DNA of 64,000 nucleotides from assembly GCA_034401135.1 (NCBI GenBank), contig JAWZSP010000002.1, positions 1,674,001 to 1,738,000 of the forward strand, read 5' to 3'. Each line of letters opens with the position of its first letter. The stretch's first letter is position 1. Positions 11,774 to 23,318 of this stretch are shown piece after piece. The notes under the pieces were generated by a model, which was not told the DNA's origin, searched no databases, and worked only from the letters and a program-made list of their open reading frames with translations. The DNA comes from Volutella citrinella. Lineage: Eukaryota; Ascomycota; Sordariomycetes; Hypocreales; Nectriaceae. Both the position numbers and the translations under genes were made by a program.

Positions 11774-12995
11774 CTACAGGTTTGGGGCGTCCAAGCCCTT
11801 GACCTTGCGGTAGGTCTTGCGATGCATCTCTAGGAAGACAAATGTACAGACAGTGTGGCTGGATGACGTTAGCTGCGATATTCATGCGGATGATGTGGTC
11901 TAGGGGAGTAAGCATGGGGCAGATACGTACGGTCCGAGTCGGAGGAAGCTGGGGACCCAGCCCTTGAACATCCAGCGGATGCCGTCCGTCTTGGAAAGAT
12001 CGGCAATGGAGTGGAGGACGCCGTGGGATTGGCTCGACGACATGACACGGGTCTTGATGACGTCGATGGGGCTGGTGATTGTTGCGGCGACGAGGCCGGC
12101 GAGGATGCTGGCGGTGAAGTGCGTCGTCAGGGTGTCGCCGAGGGGCGTGTACTGGAGCAGCAGGCGCTTGGCCACGTCGTAGCTGGCGAGCTGGCCGGCC
12201 GTCATGAAGGCGGCGCGGGTGCTGTTGGGCAGCCAGCCGCGGAACCAGCTGGGGAGGCCCTCGGAGCGCGTCATCTGGGCGAGGCCGTCGATGGCGTGCT
12301 TGTAGTTGCGCCGCTGCTCGGGCGGGAGCGCCGCGTCGTGCTGCATGCGCACGTTGAGCACGTCGGCGAAGTTGCCCGCCATGCCGCCCACGAAGCCGGA
12401 CCCGGCGGCGAGGGCGACGAGGATGCCGAAGGACGGGGCCGCAGTTCCGGAGCCGGAGCCGGGCGCCGGGGTGATGCGTGACTTGAGCTCCTCGTAGATG
12501 CCGAACCGCGCCGTCGAGTACGTCAGCTGGCGTAGCAGTGACGCCGAGATGCCGTTGTAGAGACCGGCTGGGCCGGCGGTGCGGAGGATGTGCACAAAGG
12601 TGCCGCTCATGGTCTTGGGCGCATTGCCAGAACGCATCTGGAGACGGACCTGCGAGCCGGGGTTAGCACTGCAAGCGGCTGCGGGCTGAGGACGGAAAGC
12701 AGCGTAATTACCTTGACTGCAAGAGACGATCAAAGATTAGCCCATGGATTTCATATCGGCCGTGACGACACAAGGCAGTCCAGGAGAGCAGTCACTTACC
12801 GAGGTCGAGCGGATGTGTCACGCAGGCGGCCATGCTACTGGCGCTCCCACCCAGCCAGAAGGGGTACCGCATGTCCTTCTTCTTGCTGGCACTGGCAGGC
12901 TCCTGGGCCTTTGCCGACGAGGCTGGAGAGGTCATCGCGACGGTGGGTGGGGGTGCGGGCGCTTCGGGCGCAAAGGTGGTTTTGGAGACGGTCAT
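11774..12995 (-). CDS. DIC1: Mitochondrial carrier, dicarboxylate (DIC1) type
   Basis: Inner-membrane solute carrier family protein; best fit is the dicarboxylate carrier exchanging malate/succinate with phosphate. The model is complement(join(11774..11858, 11931..12649, 12712..12716, 12800..12995)), 334 aa. Three carrier repeats are marked by THPLDLVKVRLQ, NFADVLNVRMQ (the usual Pro is Phe here) and SPIDVIKTRVM. The C-terminus FLEMHRKTYRKVKGLDAPNL matches fungal carriers. The remarkable part is a 5-nt exon (TCAAG) that supplies the last two bases of Val and the Lys of the first signature; without it the frame breaks. The upstream open frame to 13034 begins with TTG, so ATG 12995 is used. The N-terminal 45 residues are Ala/Pro/Ser-rich. 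Confidence 0.9.
12712..12716 (-). other. DIC1: 5-nt microexon of the mitochondrial carrier gene
   Basis: On the minus strand the bases TCAAG are preceded by CTTGCAG and followed by the donor GTAATT. Exon 1 ends in a single G before GTAAGT (12799), and exon 3 starts GTCCGTCTCCAG after an AG at 12651-12650. Joining G+TCAAG+GTC gives Val-Lys-Val, restoring the invariant PLDLVKVRLQ carrier motif. Skipping it would shift the frame. Confidence 0.85.
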
Positions 12996-13758
12996 GGGGC
13001 GCCGCTGGATTTCGTCATTCCGCGGGAGGTGCAAAAAAAGACGGGGGCGAGATAAGTCTGGGGAAATAGGATCGATCGAGGTGGTCGAGGAGGAGCAGAC
13101 GGCGTGATTGCGTGACGGGGAGGTGATGGCACCAGAATGGCCTTCTTCTGGAGCAGAATGCGTCGACGAGCCGCCAGGGTCTCCGTCCTGTGTGAGCTTG
13201 CGACAGGGGGAGCTTTGGTCAGCCTGTTGTCACGATGTTTTTTTTTTTTTGGCCGTGCTGGCTGGCTGAGGTGCCGTCTATTTTATTATTCTGCCAGTGG
13301 AGGTCCTACATCGGTGCCGCAAGCCTGCAAGGCGTCATGTAGGTACGCTACGGGGAATCAAACAGGTACCGTCCAGTACTACCCGCCCACAGGCACAGCG
13401 CAGGGATCCCGCACACCTGACGTCGGCCCGGGGCCAGCGGCTTCCATAGGCGCAGCGCCGGCTCGCTGCAGCGGGCTCTCGGCGACTCGGCGACTGGGGC
13501 CGCTTCTGCGTAGATAATCCGGGCCAAGCCGCGACTTCCCTGCCAGCTTGGCCCGGCTTATTTTTTTTTGGGAACAGCTCAACACCAACCGTCTCGGATC
13601 ACCACAACCTCGCAGCCGTGTCCCCCGCAGCCGAAACGACCGAACCCCTCGGTCGCCGATTGACCTTCGCCGAACTGCAATTGGCCTCCCCACCCGCCCC
13701 GACGCCCTCCCGGCGATTCTGAGCTCTAAGCTAAGCTCCCCCCGAGCCGCCGCACATC
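12996..13758. promoter_or_regulatory. Divergent intergenic region, carrier/MSF1 promoters
   Basis: 763 bp between two divergent start codons. It contains T-runs near 13239-13250 and 13560-13568 and GC-rich blocks. Open frames here have no domain and are not called. Confidence 0.45.
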
Positions 13759-15270
13759 ATGCGATTCCAGGTCCGCGCCGCCCGCAGCTTCTGGGCCTAC
13801 TGCGGGAGCTCGTCCTCCCCGCGAGCCGCTTCCGCTGCGCTGGCCCGGAGCTCGGTGCTGTTGCGAGCCAATTGCGTCGGCCGATGCTACTCGACGCCGG
13901 CCGCCGCCGCTGCCAGGGGACGAGGAGAAGGACAAGGACAAGTCAAGGTCCAGGGACAGACCATCAACACCGAGCCTGGCTGGTGCAACGTGCCGTCGCT
14001 CGTCCTCGATGCCACGTCTCGCCGCCTCCACCTGCAGGAGGACCACCCCGTCTCCATCACGCGCCAGATCATCGAGTCCAACTTCCCCGCGCCCACGTTC
14101 CGGTACCACAACGACTTCAGCCCCGTCGTGTCGACGGCCCAGAACTTCGACTCGCTCGGCTTCCCCCTCGACCACCCGGGCCGCGCCCTCTCCGACACCT
14201 ACTACTTCAACCAGAGCACCCTGCTGCGCACGCACACCAGCGCCCACCAGGCCGACACCTTCAGCGCAAACCAGAGCGACGGCTACCTCATCTCCGCCGA
14301 CGTGTACCGCCGCGATGCCATTGACCGCAGCCACTACCCCGTCTTCCACCAGATGGAAGGCGCAATGACCTGGGCTCGCGACCAGGTGCCCGACGGCGAC
14401 ATCGCCGCCGCCGTGTGGCGTGACGTGGCCAAGCTCCCCGAGCACGGCATCAAGGTCGAGGACCCGAACCCGCCCATGCACCCGGAGCGCAACCCGCTGC
14501 AGGAACCACACCACTCGTCCGCCGAGGCCGAGGCCATTGGCGCCCATCTCAAGCGCTCGCTGGAGTGCATGGTCGCCACCATCTTCACCCACGCAAAGGC
14601 CGCCGCCAAGAGGGACGACCCCAACTTCGTCGACGAGCCGCTCCGCATGCGCTGGGTCGAGGCCTACTTCCCCTTCACCAGCCCCTCGTGGGAGCTCGAG
14701 GTCTTCTACGCCGGCGACTGGCTCGAGGTGCTGGGCTGCGGCGTTGTCAAGCAGGACATCCTCAACAACGCTGGCGTGCCCGACCGCCTAGGCTGGGCCT
14801 TTGGTATTGGTATTGACCGCATCGCCATGCTGCTCTTCAACATCCCCGACATCCGCCTCTTCTGGTCCCAGGACGAGCGCTTCCTGTCCCAGTTCCGCGG
14901 CGTCTCGGCCGACCTCGACCGCCTCCGCCGCTTCGTCCCCTTCTCAAAGTACCCGCCGTGCCCCAAGGACGTGTCCTTCTGGATCGGCTCCAAGTCGGGA
15001 ACGGGCTCTGCGTCGGCGGCCGGCGGCAACACCCAGGCCGTTTTCCACGAGAACGACGTCATGGAGCTCGTGCGCGGCGTGGCCGGCGACATGGTCGAGG
15101 ACGTGCGCCTCATTGACGAGTTTACGCACCCCAAGACTGGCCGTAGGAGCATGGCCTACCGCATCGTCTACCGCAGCCTCGAGCGGACCCTGACCAACGA
15201 GGAGACCAACAGCTTCCACGAGGGCGTGAGACAGGAGCTTGTCAAGCAGCTGGGCGTCGAGCTGCGATGA
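13759..15270 (+). CDS. MSF1: Mitochondrial phenylalanyl-tRNA synthetase
   Basis: Monomeric class II aminoacyl-tRNA synthetase charging mitochondrial tRNA-Phe in the matrix. Single exon, 503 aa, ATG 13759. Residues 1-45 are rich in Arg/Ala/Ser with few acids, a typical mitochondrial presequence. The catalytic core contains the motif 2 region LLRTHTSAHQADTF (from about residue 154) and motif 3 GWAFGIGIDRIAMLLF (from about 344), followed by FWSQDERFLSQF. From KYPPCPKDVSFWI (about residue 397) to the end is the FDX-ACB anticodon-binding domain. An insert around residues 415-430 is Gly/Ser/Ala-rich. Length fits fungal mitochondrial PheRS. A 288-codon frame on the opposite strand is a GC-driven shadow. 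Confidence 0.95.
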   Translation: MRFQVRAARSFWAYCGSSSSPRAASAALARSSVLLRANCVGRCYSTPAAAAARGRGEGQGQVKVQGQTINTEPGWCNVPSLVLDATSRRLHLQEDHPVSITRQIIESNFPAPTFRYHNDFSPVVSTAQNFDSLGFPLDHPGRALSDTYYFNQSTLLRTHTSAHQADTFSANQSDGYLISADVYRRDAIDRSHYPVFHQMEGAMTWARDQVPDGDIAAAVWRDVAKLPEHGIKVEDPNPPMHPERNPLQEPHHSSAEAEAIGAHLKRSLECMVATIFTHAKAAAKRDDPNFVDEPLRMRWVEAYFPFTSPSWELEVFYAGDWLEVLGCGVVKQDILNNAGVPDRLGWAFGIGIDRIAMLLFNIPDIRLFWSQDERFLSQFRGVSADLDRLRRFVPFSKYPPCPKDVSFWIGSKSGTGSASAAGGNTQAVFHENDVMELVRGVAGDMVEDVRLIDEFTHPKTGRRSMAYRIVYRSLERTLTNEETNSFHEGVRQELVKQLGVELR

Positions 15271-16297
15271 GGCGGCTTCTGCTTTGCCCCCCCTTTCTCC
15301 CAGCGCAGCGTCTGGATGTGGATTCCCCTTGATACGACGAGCAAAACATGTAGCATGCCATTGTACCATTACACACCCTGTATACATATTATGTAGAGCT
15401 TGATGATCTCTCCAGGCCAATGTACCAAAAGATTCGAATAGACCCACCTAACTGCCTCGTGTACAGCACAGCAATTAGTCTGACTGATCGATGCTCACGC
15501 TGGCAGTGCGCTCGCTGCATTGAGCTGACGGGCAGTCGCAAACGTGGACGAACATCTGACCCAAACAACTGCGCCAGCTGTCCCTCCGCCCTTCACAGCC
15601 GCCAATGCGTCATAATGAGTCAATTTCTTTACGGTGAGCCGTCTCGCATTCGCATCTGGGGTACGGGGATGAAAGATTGCCGTCGTGGCGCAGGAAAAGG
15701 GCAGGAGACAACCCGGGAGTCAGAGCCATCCATCCATCTCCTGCGAATCTGCCAGTGACGTCGCATGCTGCTCAGCCACAGGAAAGGAGGCCTTATGATA
15801 CAGCTAGGGCGGATGGGGCTTGGCCATCAGTCGGGCAGTGAGCACGCGCCACAGACAGTCCCAGGGCGCCGGAAGCTGCGTGGGGGGACGGGGGTGACCC
15901 GACAGCTCGACAGGGGTGGCACGGCTGTGGCGCTAGCGTCCTGCAAGGAGGCTCAGGTAATTCGTGTTCCATGTCAGGGGTCTAGTCAACTGCACATGCA
16001 CAATGTCACTGTCACCACCTTCAAGCCTAGCGTACTAGCAACGGGCTGGGAACAACATGGGGTCCTGGACGGGTGAAAGAACTTCATCTCGATAGAGTGG
16101 CATGAAAATTGATAAAACAAACTCCAAGCAGAAATGATGTGGCTGATCAACTCAGCTTCCTGGTACGTTCGAGATGGATGCCCAAGCTCTGGACTGACAT
16201 GGTCCTGAGCTCGCGTCCATGCATCCGTTCACCATGGGTGCCAGCCCCATTTAATCAGCAAAAGAGATCGGCACTCTTAGAACCCCCATCTTCCTAG
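15271..16297. other. Convergent intergenic region, MSF1 and F-box 3' ends
   Basis: About 1 kb without a supportable gene. The longest frames (about 100-110 codons) lack domains and plausible starts. Confidence 0.5.
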
Positions 16298-17684
16298 TCA
16301 AACAAATCCGAATGGAAACTTGGCCAACTCGCGCGTGCTTTCCGCAATCGTCTCTTTGCGGATGATCATCCCGTTCCCTTGGCCAGTTCTGATTCCAATG
16401 TAAAACTCCTTGGGACTTGCAAGGATCGCCATCTTTTCAAGGTCGGGGACCTCTGTGAGGAAGAGGTGGACCACAAAGGCGTACCAGATGTCGCTTTCAT
16501 CCGGCGTGACCGGGGGCTCAAATACTGCCCTAACCGTTTCTTCGGAGTCATCTGGAATACCGTAACGGCCACACAACTCTTCCCGGGGAATGGTTAAAGA
16601 CAACCGCTTGAGATTTGGCAAATGATCGAGTACGGCTTCCGTAGTATCAGTCTGATTCCAAAGTCAGCTGTCGCCCACGGGTTGCCAGGTGGAGGGATGC
16701 GTGGTCAAAGAGCATAACTTACAAAATCACGGAACTGCATGTCTCCAGACAGATGAATATATCTTAGGATATCCGGAGTATGAAAGAATGGGAGAATCAA
16801 GCACTCGGCGCTATCGAAGTATCCGAAAAGCTCTTCGTAGTACCCGTCTAAGAACTCTGCTTCAAGAAAATCGTGGTGTTTGATGATGTGACCGATGCGA
16901 ACTCTTCGTGGCTGAAGAGTGCCTTGAAACATCTGTGGAGGGGGCATGACAAAATCAACGCGGTAAAAGTTAGCGTATGTGTTGGTCATCATTGGTTTGA
17001 TCCAATCCGTGTGTCCCTCGGGGATGTCGACCTGAATGGTATCAATTTGCGAGAGGTCGCATTGAACAAGAAGAGCAGACATGGCACAAAACACGTCTGG
17101 AGTGTATACTGGAGCGCGCAGGCTCATAGATTTGATAGCCAGTCTAGAAGGGCCCGGTCGGATCCTGGCAAATGATTCGAGTTGGCGGAAGGTAAGATGC
17201 TTCAAGTCCAACTCAACGCTCTGGATGTTTGGGAGACTGAAAAGGAGAGTAATAATTCGTGTCGGCAGGCCAATAAGTGGTTCTGATCCGGTTCTAGGCT
17301 CGATCAATGCTGGCCAGTTTCGAGAGAATTCGGTGAAAATGTCATCATCGAGTCCGATTGCAATCGTTCTGGCGGGAATGTGTTAGAACCAATGTGAGAT
17401 GAGGAGGGAACAAGTCTGGTGACTGCTGCCGCTTACACCACCTCCTCGCGAATCCTCCGCTCGGAGTCCAATAGCATGGCGAATGCGGATAGCTTCTTTG
17501 GAAGGCTTTGTTGTGTGCCTCGAAGCCGTACTGCCTTGAAGACTTTGTGCAAGCACTCCCTTCGAAGCGATCTCGAGGTTCGGGACAGACTTTCCCAAGC
17601 AGAAAAGTCAAGGAGTAAGAACAAAATCCTACTGAGTTCTGGCGGAAGCCCGAACAGAAGCCGGGGCAGTTGTTGGGTTTCCAT
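16298..17684 (-). CDS. F-box domain protein
   Basis: Predicted substrate-recognition subunit of an SCF-type ubiquitin ligase; the substrate is unknown. The model is complement(join(16298..16651, 16723..17368, 17437..17684)), 415 aa. Both introns use GTAAG donors (GTAAGC and GTAAGT), and the joins read smoothly (EEVVTIAIGLDDD and RDFTDTTEAVLDHLP). The N-terminus has the F-box-like segment LPPELSRILFLLLDF and SLSRTSRSLRRE at about residues 12-42. The rest is a leucine-spaced region of the kind fungal F-box proteins carry, with no repeat I can name. An in-frame ATG at 17828 would add 48 residues; I prefer 17684 because the F-box then sits at the N-terminus. It is divergent from the UNC93-like gene. 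Confidence 0.75.
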
Positions 17685-19037
17685 GGCCAGACGAAGCGTG
17701 ACCGAAGGAGGATCGATTGGTTGATTCAGGATCCTTAAAGCATCTAGCCTTGTTGGAGGGAAGGGAGACAGGGGAGACAGGTGAAGGATGAAGGAACTGG
17801 AAGTCGATTTTATAGTTCGTAATGACATTCTTGGACGAGTTTGCCATATCTAGGCTCCAGCATTCTCTCAGACATTCATTCAAACGAGGGAGTGATTGCT
17901 TCTCACTGCTGTCTGGTGATAGCTACTAGTAGTGAAAGGCTTGCTCCGCAAGCACTTCAAATCGCCGCACAAACACCTACGATAGGAAGAGCGCTTGAAG
18001 GAAATTGCTTGCCAAGGGGAAATCTGGCCTGGGGACAATTGGCGATAGAGCGAATGTATTATTCTCAGCATCGCGAACAGCCAGGACAACTCACATCGAC
18101 AACTCATAAACAAACTGCCTGCCCGTAACTGTGACCAAAGTGGGACTGGAAACTCACCCGGACCAAAAACTCTGCCTATTACCAAGACCGACCCTGGGAA
18201 TTTCGTATCAAAGCTCCTCGTGGAGCCTGGCTCAACACCAGAGATGTGGCTACCGGTGGCATCATAACGAACGAACATGCCAAGCTTCTTAGTCCGTTAG
18301 CAAGTCTCAATAGCGCATTACACACAACTATTTAGGACCGGCCTGACTTCAGTTACGAGTCACGTCACAGCTCGCTGTGGTGCACTCTGATTCGCGCGCG
18401 CTGGCGTGATCGCTAGGTATGTCATGGTCGAGACTGAAACTCCGTTGTATCCCCGCGCTATGGCTTACTTTGCAGGGGTTTACCGGGCTTGTTATCCTGA
18501 TCGGGATGCAAACGCCTGCTGGTGGTTGTCAAAGCAGTCCTGCAGATGGCCCCCTTGGCATCAGCGTTTGGCTCCGGCACCGGGTCGGTCAACATGGTTA
18601 ACACTGCTCTCGTCTTTGTCATGAATGTGAAGGTTAAAACCCTTCAGGCCCTATTCCATCTTCTCTCTCGCTAGTCGCTAGCTTAATTTCATTAGGTAGA
18701 GATAGCATCGTCGGGTCGTTGGTTGCTGATAGAGCACCATCTCCCAGTCTCCGCATTGGGGTGACCCGCCGTGGTTTGCGCAACGGGGATTGGTCGCAGT
18801 GCTGGCTTCTCTCATTGCACCCTTCGATCACGACACCGCCGCCAAACCACTTTTTCAATGCTGCCCCATGACATCGGCCGCGGCATGTCAAATTCCCTCA
18901 ATGTTGCCAGATTAGATATGGTGTTTGTGGAAGGGATGACGGAAATAAAAGACGGGCAAGTCCCAGCTGAGAGGGAAAGGCTCGTTTGAGCAACTCGTGT
19001 AGCATCAGTCATATCTGCCATCGGCCTGACGTTCATC
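17685..19037. promoter_or_regulatory. Divergent intergenic region, F-box/UNC93-like
   Basis: About 1.35 kb separating two divergent genes. Apart from the doubtful frame at 17880-18278 I see no coding signal and no clear regulatory motif. Confidence 0.4.
17880..18278 (-). other. Possible small gene or exon upstream of the F-box gene
   Basis: An ATG frame of 132 codons begins with residues that look protein-like (MFVRYDATGSHISG, then SFDTKFPGSVLVIGRVFG), and a good donor (GTGAGT) follows FGPG at about codon 41. I could not find a downstream exon that clearly continues it. It may be a short lineage-specific gene, a remnant, or chance. Confidence 0.2.
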
Positions 19038-20815
19038 ATGTCTACCGATGATAACACGAACAAGCCCGTCGGCAGTGTCGACAGCGAAGCAGGAGAGAAT
19101 GCGCAGCCCAAAAACGTATCGCGATTCGTTCGGTGGTATCGAAGTCCTCTGTTCAACGTCATCCTTGTTGGGTTGATATCATTTACGCAACCGGGAATTT
19201 GGAATGCCCTGAACAGTAAGCGGACTTGGGAGCAGGGAAAAGTGGTAACGAGATAGTGCGAGCGCTAATACCTGACAGATACCGGTGCTGGCGGCCAGCA
19301 AGAGCCATACCTGGTCAACGGAGCCAACTCCCTTACTTTTGGGTATGTGGCCCACACACCAAGCCAATACCGCCATTCAGATGCTAACTGCTCGCTTCGT
19401 ATAGTATCATGGTCTTTGGCTGTTCCATCTTTTCCATCGTAGCCAACAGATGGGGCATCAAGAAGACGCTGATTATCGGAACACTGGGATACGCACCATA
19501 CTCAGCCGCCTTGTACACCAACAACCGATACGGAGTTGAATGGTTCGTCTTGTTCGGCGGAGCTACTTGTGGCATCGCGGCGAGCGCTCTCTGGGCGTCG
19601 GAAGGAGCCATTGCGCTGGGTTATGGCGGTATCGAGAACCGCGGAAAATTTAGTAATTTTTTGAAACCCCCTGCGAACGCTCTGGTCCAAGCATGGCTGA
19701 CCATTTTGTAGCTGGTATCTGGCTTGGCCTTCGGGAACTGGGCCAGCTCATCGGGTCCTCCATCCAACTGTCACTGAATGCCAAGGATGGGCAACGTGGA
19801 AAGGTGTCATACACCACCTACCTGGTCCTGATTGCTCTTCAGTGCCTAGGTCTGCCACTGGCTCTCCTCGTCTCGTCCCCTGAAAAGGTGATCCGGCCTG
19901 ACGGCTCTCGTCTTCCGGATGTCACCAAGAACAAGGCAGTGCTGGGAGAGTTCAAAAGGTTCTGGGAATTGACAAAGAAGAAGCAGATGTACTTGATCAT
20001 TCCTGTACTGATTGGCTTCAACTGGAACACAACCTACCTTGGGGTTTATCAAACCGCCTAGTGAGTGCCTCGTCATATCAAGGCGCAGTCAACGACGCTG
20101 ACACGAGTCCCATTGCAGCTTTTCAGTCCGTGCCCGGACACTGGCCGGGCTCGTTTCCGGCATTGCTGCCTCCCTGGCCAATATTTTCTGGGGCTGGTTC
20201 TATGATCTCAAGTGCTTCAGCCGGCCAACCCTGGCCAAGATCACCTGGGCAGTGTTTTCTGTGTGGATGATTGCCCTGTTCAGTTGGCAGGTCGCCAACG
20301 AGAAGCTATACGCGAGCACAAAGCCTCGTATTACACTAGATTGGGACAAGCCTGGATTTGGGCGTGGCTTTGCTAGCCTTATTCTCATCCGGTAAGTCGT
20401 GGCTCTGTGTCTTTTCGTGTGAGATTCTGAGCCGGTTTTGCTGATTCGGGATAGATTCTTCAACGAGTCGCACTACATGTTCGTCTACTGGATCATCGGC
20501 GCCTTCTTCGACGACCTTGAGACTTTGACTCTAGCAGTGGGACTTGTTAGATCGTTTGAGTCTTTGGGATCGTGCCTCTCCTACGGCATCGGCGCCGCCA
20601 AGGTACGGCCCATGATCAACCTCATTGTGTCGTTTGCAATGTTTGCCATTACAATCCCTTCAACGTCATTCGCCATCATGCTCGTACCAGAGAGGCCAAT
20701 CGACGGAAGGCAAGAGCTTGGGTCTGGTTCCGAGACGGAGGCGGAGGGCGACCAAAAGGCGGGCACAGTGACGGGGTCGAATGCTGGTGAGGCCACAGAC
20801 GGCCCTCGTGCTTGA
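19038..20815 (+). CDS. UNC93-like major facilitator membrane protein
   Basis: Multi-pass membrane protein of the UNC93/DUF895 branch of the major facilitator superfamily; the substrate is unknown. The model is join(19038..19215, 19279..19342, 19405..19652, 19712..20060, 20119..20391, 20455..20815), 490 aa. All five introns are 58-63 bp and every join preserves the frame. Family features include FNVILVGLISFTQPGIWNAL in helix 1, NNTGAGGQQEPYLVNGANSL, YAPYSAALYTNNRYG and WASEGAIALGYGGIENRGKF, and the late helix SHYMFVYWIIGAFFDD. The first 33 residues and last 50 (Gly/Glu/Thr-rich) are hydrophilic and cytosolic by inference. Location (plasma membrane or vacuole) cannot be told from the sequence. 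Confidence 0.88.
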
Positions 20816-23318
20816 GTTGGGAGGGATAGATGCTGCGCTAGTCGCGCCGCTGTGGAGATGGGGCGATCGACGGCGCTCAGGGATGTGAATGTGGCAGTGA
20901 CATTCTGAAGCCAAGGCGGTGGTCGAGCAAAGCTTGGCTGAGGCATAATAGTATGAGTCGGAGTTGAGCTGCCAAGGACGGCCTCCGGATAGCTGCGCCT
21001 TCCTCTTAGAGAGGATTTACGGTAGTCGGAGATTTGATACCTGTCACAGCCCCTGTCTAAACGAGTCCCCAATTCCCCATCTTCGTGAGAGACCAGTGGC
21101 ACTGGTCGCTGGTGACATCTGTTTGAGCCGCAGTAGTGTCATGCAAGCTGCACGCGACGGTGGCAGGCCTTGCAGGCTCCTCCTTGCTTGGCTGGGTTGG
21201 TCGAACTGGGGCTGTCCGTCTTGTCCGTGTGCCAAACTCCGTACGGAGGCATCAGATTTTGATGGGATGGCCCGGCCATACATCCGTCCTCCAGCACATC
21301 CAGTTATCGGCTCCTCCTGTAAAACAGTTGAGACTGGGGCGAAACGTGAGTCCTAGCGACCAGGGCCGGCCGCTGCTGGGCCGCAGTCAATGACCTTGGG
21401 TCACGGCCACAAATCACGGCCACAATGATGACGACCACAAGCCAGCCAGCACGTTTCCTTCGTCGTCTGCCAGATGCGTCGGGCAGTATTGAAGCCCCGA
21501 GGCATCGCATCGCAGGGCAGGGCAAGGCATTGCGCGGATATCAGTTGTCCAGTATCTCATCCCATCCGCGGGGCATTGCACAGTCATGTGGTGGTAGCAG
21601 GTGGCGCTCTTGACGGTTACAGTGGCGCTGGGGCAAACAGTCTCTGGACAATACTCTAGGCCGCCAAGCAACGCACCTGCTAGATATTGGTGATGCTGGT
21701 CGGTTATGGGGGCATCCCCCTAACACAATGCAGTACACAGCCTCGATATTCTAGCATGTAGACGGAAGTTGGCAGTGGAGGGAGAGACGACCTGGGTGGA
21801 TCTTTGGTGGGTTTCTGGGTAGACCCTCTGAACATTTGAGGGGTTGAGCTTGATGGAGACGCCGTCAAGTAGCAACGCACTTTTTGGTTGAAATGATATG
21901 TTCCTAGGATGGGAACAAGAGCCGAGCAGTATTGCCTGTTATTTCTGGGGGATGAAGCGAGACGTCAAACCAAGCCTTCAGGTGAGGCAGGCATCAAGCA
22001 TCGGGCAGTGACATCTAGACCCTGGAAGTGGCGAGAGTGGTAGAGCCAGAACAGCTTCAAAACGCCAAAGCAGGAAGGTATCGTCGACTGACTAAGGCAC
22101 CTGCATCTATCTCCTTGGCGGGCAAGGCGGGCAGGAGCAGCGTCGTGCTGCGACTGCAGAAATTATTATTGGGCTACGATCAAGCATGTCCTCCTACTCC
22201 TCCTTCCTGCTACTCCTACTCGTCCTCCTCCCTCCTTCGTGGGACTAGATTTTAGTGGCCCATTCTTTCAACACTCCAGCGCAGTGCACTACCGCCCACG
22301 CTGCGGTCGCTGCTAGCCGCATGGCACAGGGTCCACTGGCACTTGGCTTTTACCGTAATGCCGCCCTGAAGTAAACCTTGGCTGACTTTCATCGGGATGC
22401 TCGGTATTAGAAATCAGCGTGGTGGCTGTGGCTCGCAAACTTGCGCAGCATAGAAGAATTTTACCGTATCGATGGCGATTCAATTACGTCGACGTCCTGG
22501 CGCTGCCAAGAGGGCGAAGCGCCTGGTCCCGGTGGCCTGGGCCCTCGCGTTGACCGTCCTCGCTCACTCGCCCTCGCATTTTCGTGTTCGCCTTCGCCGT
22601 GGCTCGGCGGCTAGACTAGAGGACCACAGCCCATAACCTCCAGGGCTGGAACCCGTAGGGCTCCTCCGTGGGGTCCCGGCACAGGGGCCTTCCGCCTCCT
22701 AGGGGGAGGGAGCGGAGGGTTCGCACAGGGGCTACAGGCGTCTTCTGCTCACTCCCACAGAGCACTGGCTTGACCGCGCACCGGGTTGCCCAAGACGGCG
22801 GGTCCACTCTGCTCGGGTCAGCCTCCACAGGCACACGCCCGCTGCGGGAGACCAGAGCTCCGGGTGCAGTCTCTTCGCCCGCCCATGACTGGCTGCCACC
22901 CAACCCCCCAAAAGCTGCCTCCGGACCTGGCCCGTTTCCGCCTAGTGCCGAGAGCCCCACCGCCTGCACAGCCCCGACTTGCCGCTGTACGTGGCCACTG
23001 GCGCAGCCTTCATGCGGACGACTCTCTCTAACTTCCACATCGGGTGGCTTGGCATGTACCACGGCCATCCTCCCGCCAGGCATTAGGACGTCGAGATACA
23101 TAACCTCCGACCCTCCGACCCTCCAACCACCTTTATCTCGCCTCTCCAGCTAAAACTCCTCAACAGACTTTCCCAACCCACAAGGAAAACAAACTTCCAT
23201 CCTCTTTCAACCTTTTCCCTTCAACACAAGCAGAAGATCAGTCCTGCAGCACCTCTTCCACCCCGCGATTCTACCTCGACCTGCTTGATCAAGCAGCCAC
23301 ACGCATATCCCACCCATC
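20816..23318. other. Intergenic region upstream of calcipressin
   Basis: 2.5 kb without a supportable gene. The final 200 bp before 23319 are C/A/T-rich with many CCNCC stretches, as expected for a fungal promoter and leader. An 11-bp direct repeat CACGGCCACAA occurs twice near 21402-21425. Confidence 0.45.

Noticed and set aside
12996..13034. N-terminal extension of the carrier gene
   Set aside because: The extended frame begins with TTG, not ATG, so ATG 12995 is used.
13726..14592. 288-codon minus-strand frame opposite mitochondrial PheRS
   Set aside because: Antisense shadow; the plus strand encodes a complete, well-conserved synthetase.
22616..23153. 161-codon frames on both strands before calcipressin
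   Set aside because: Overlapping frames on both strands, composition-driven and without domains; region is promoter/leader.
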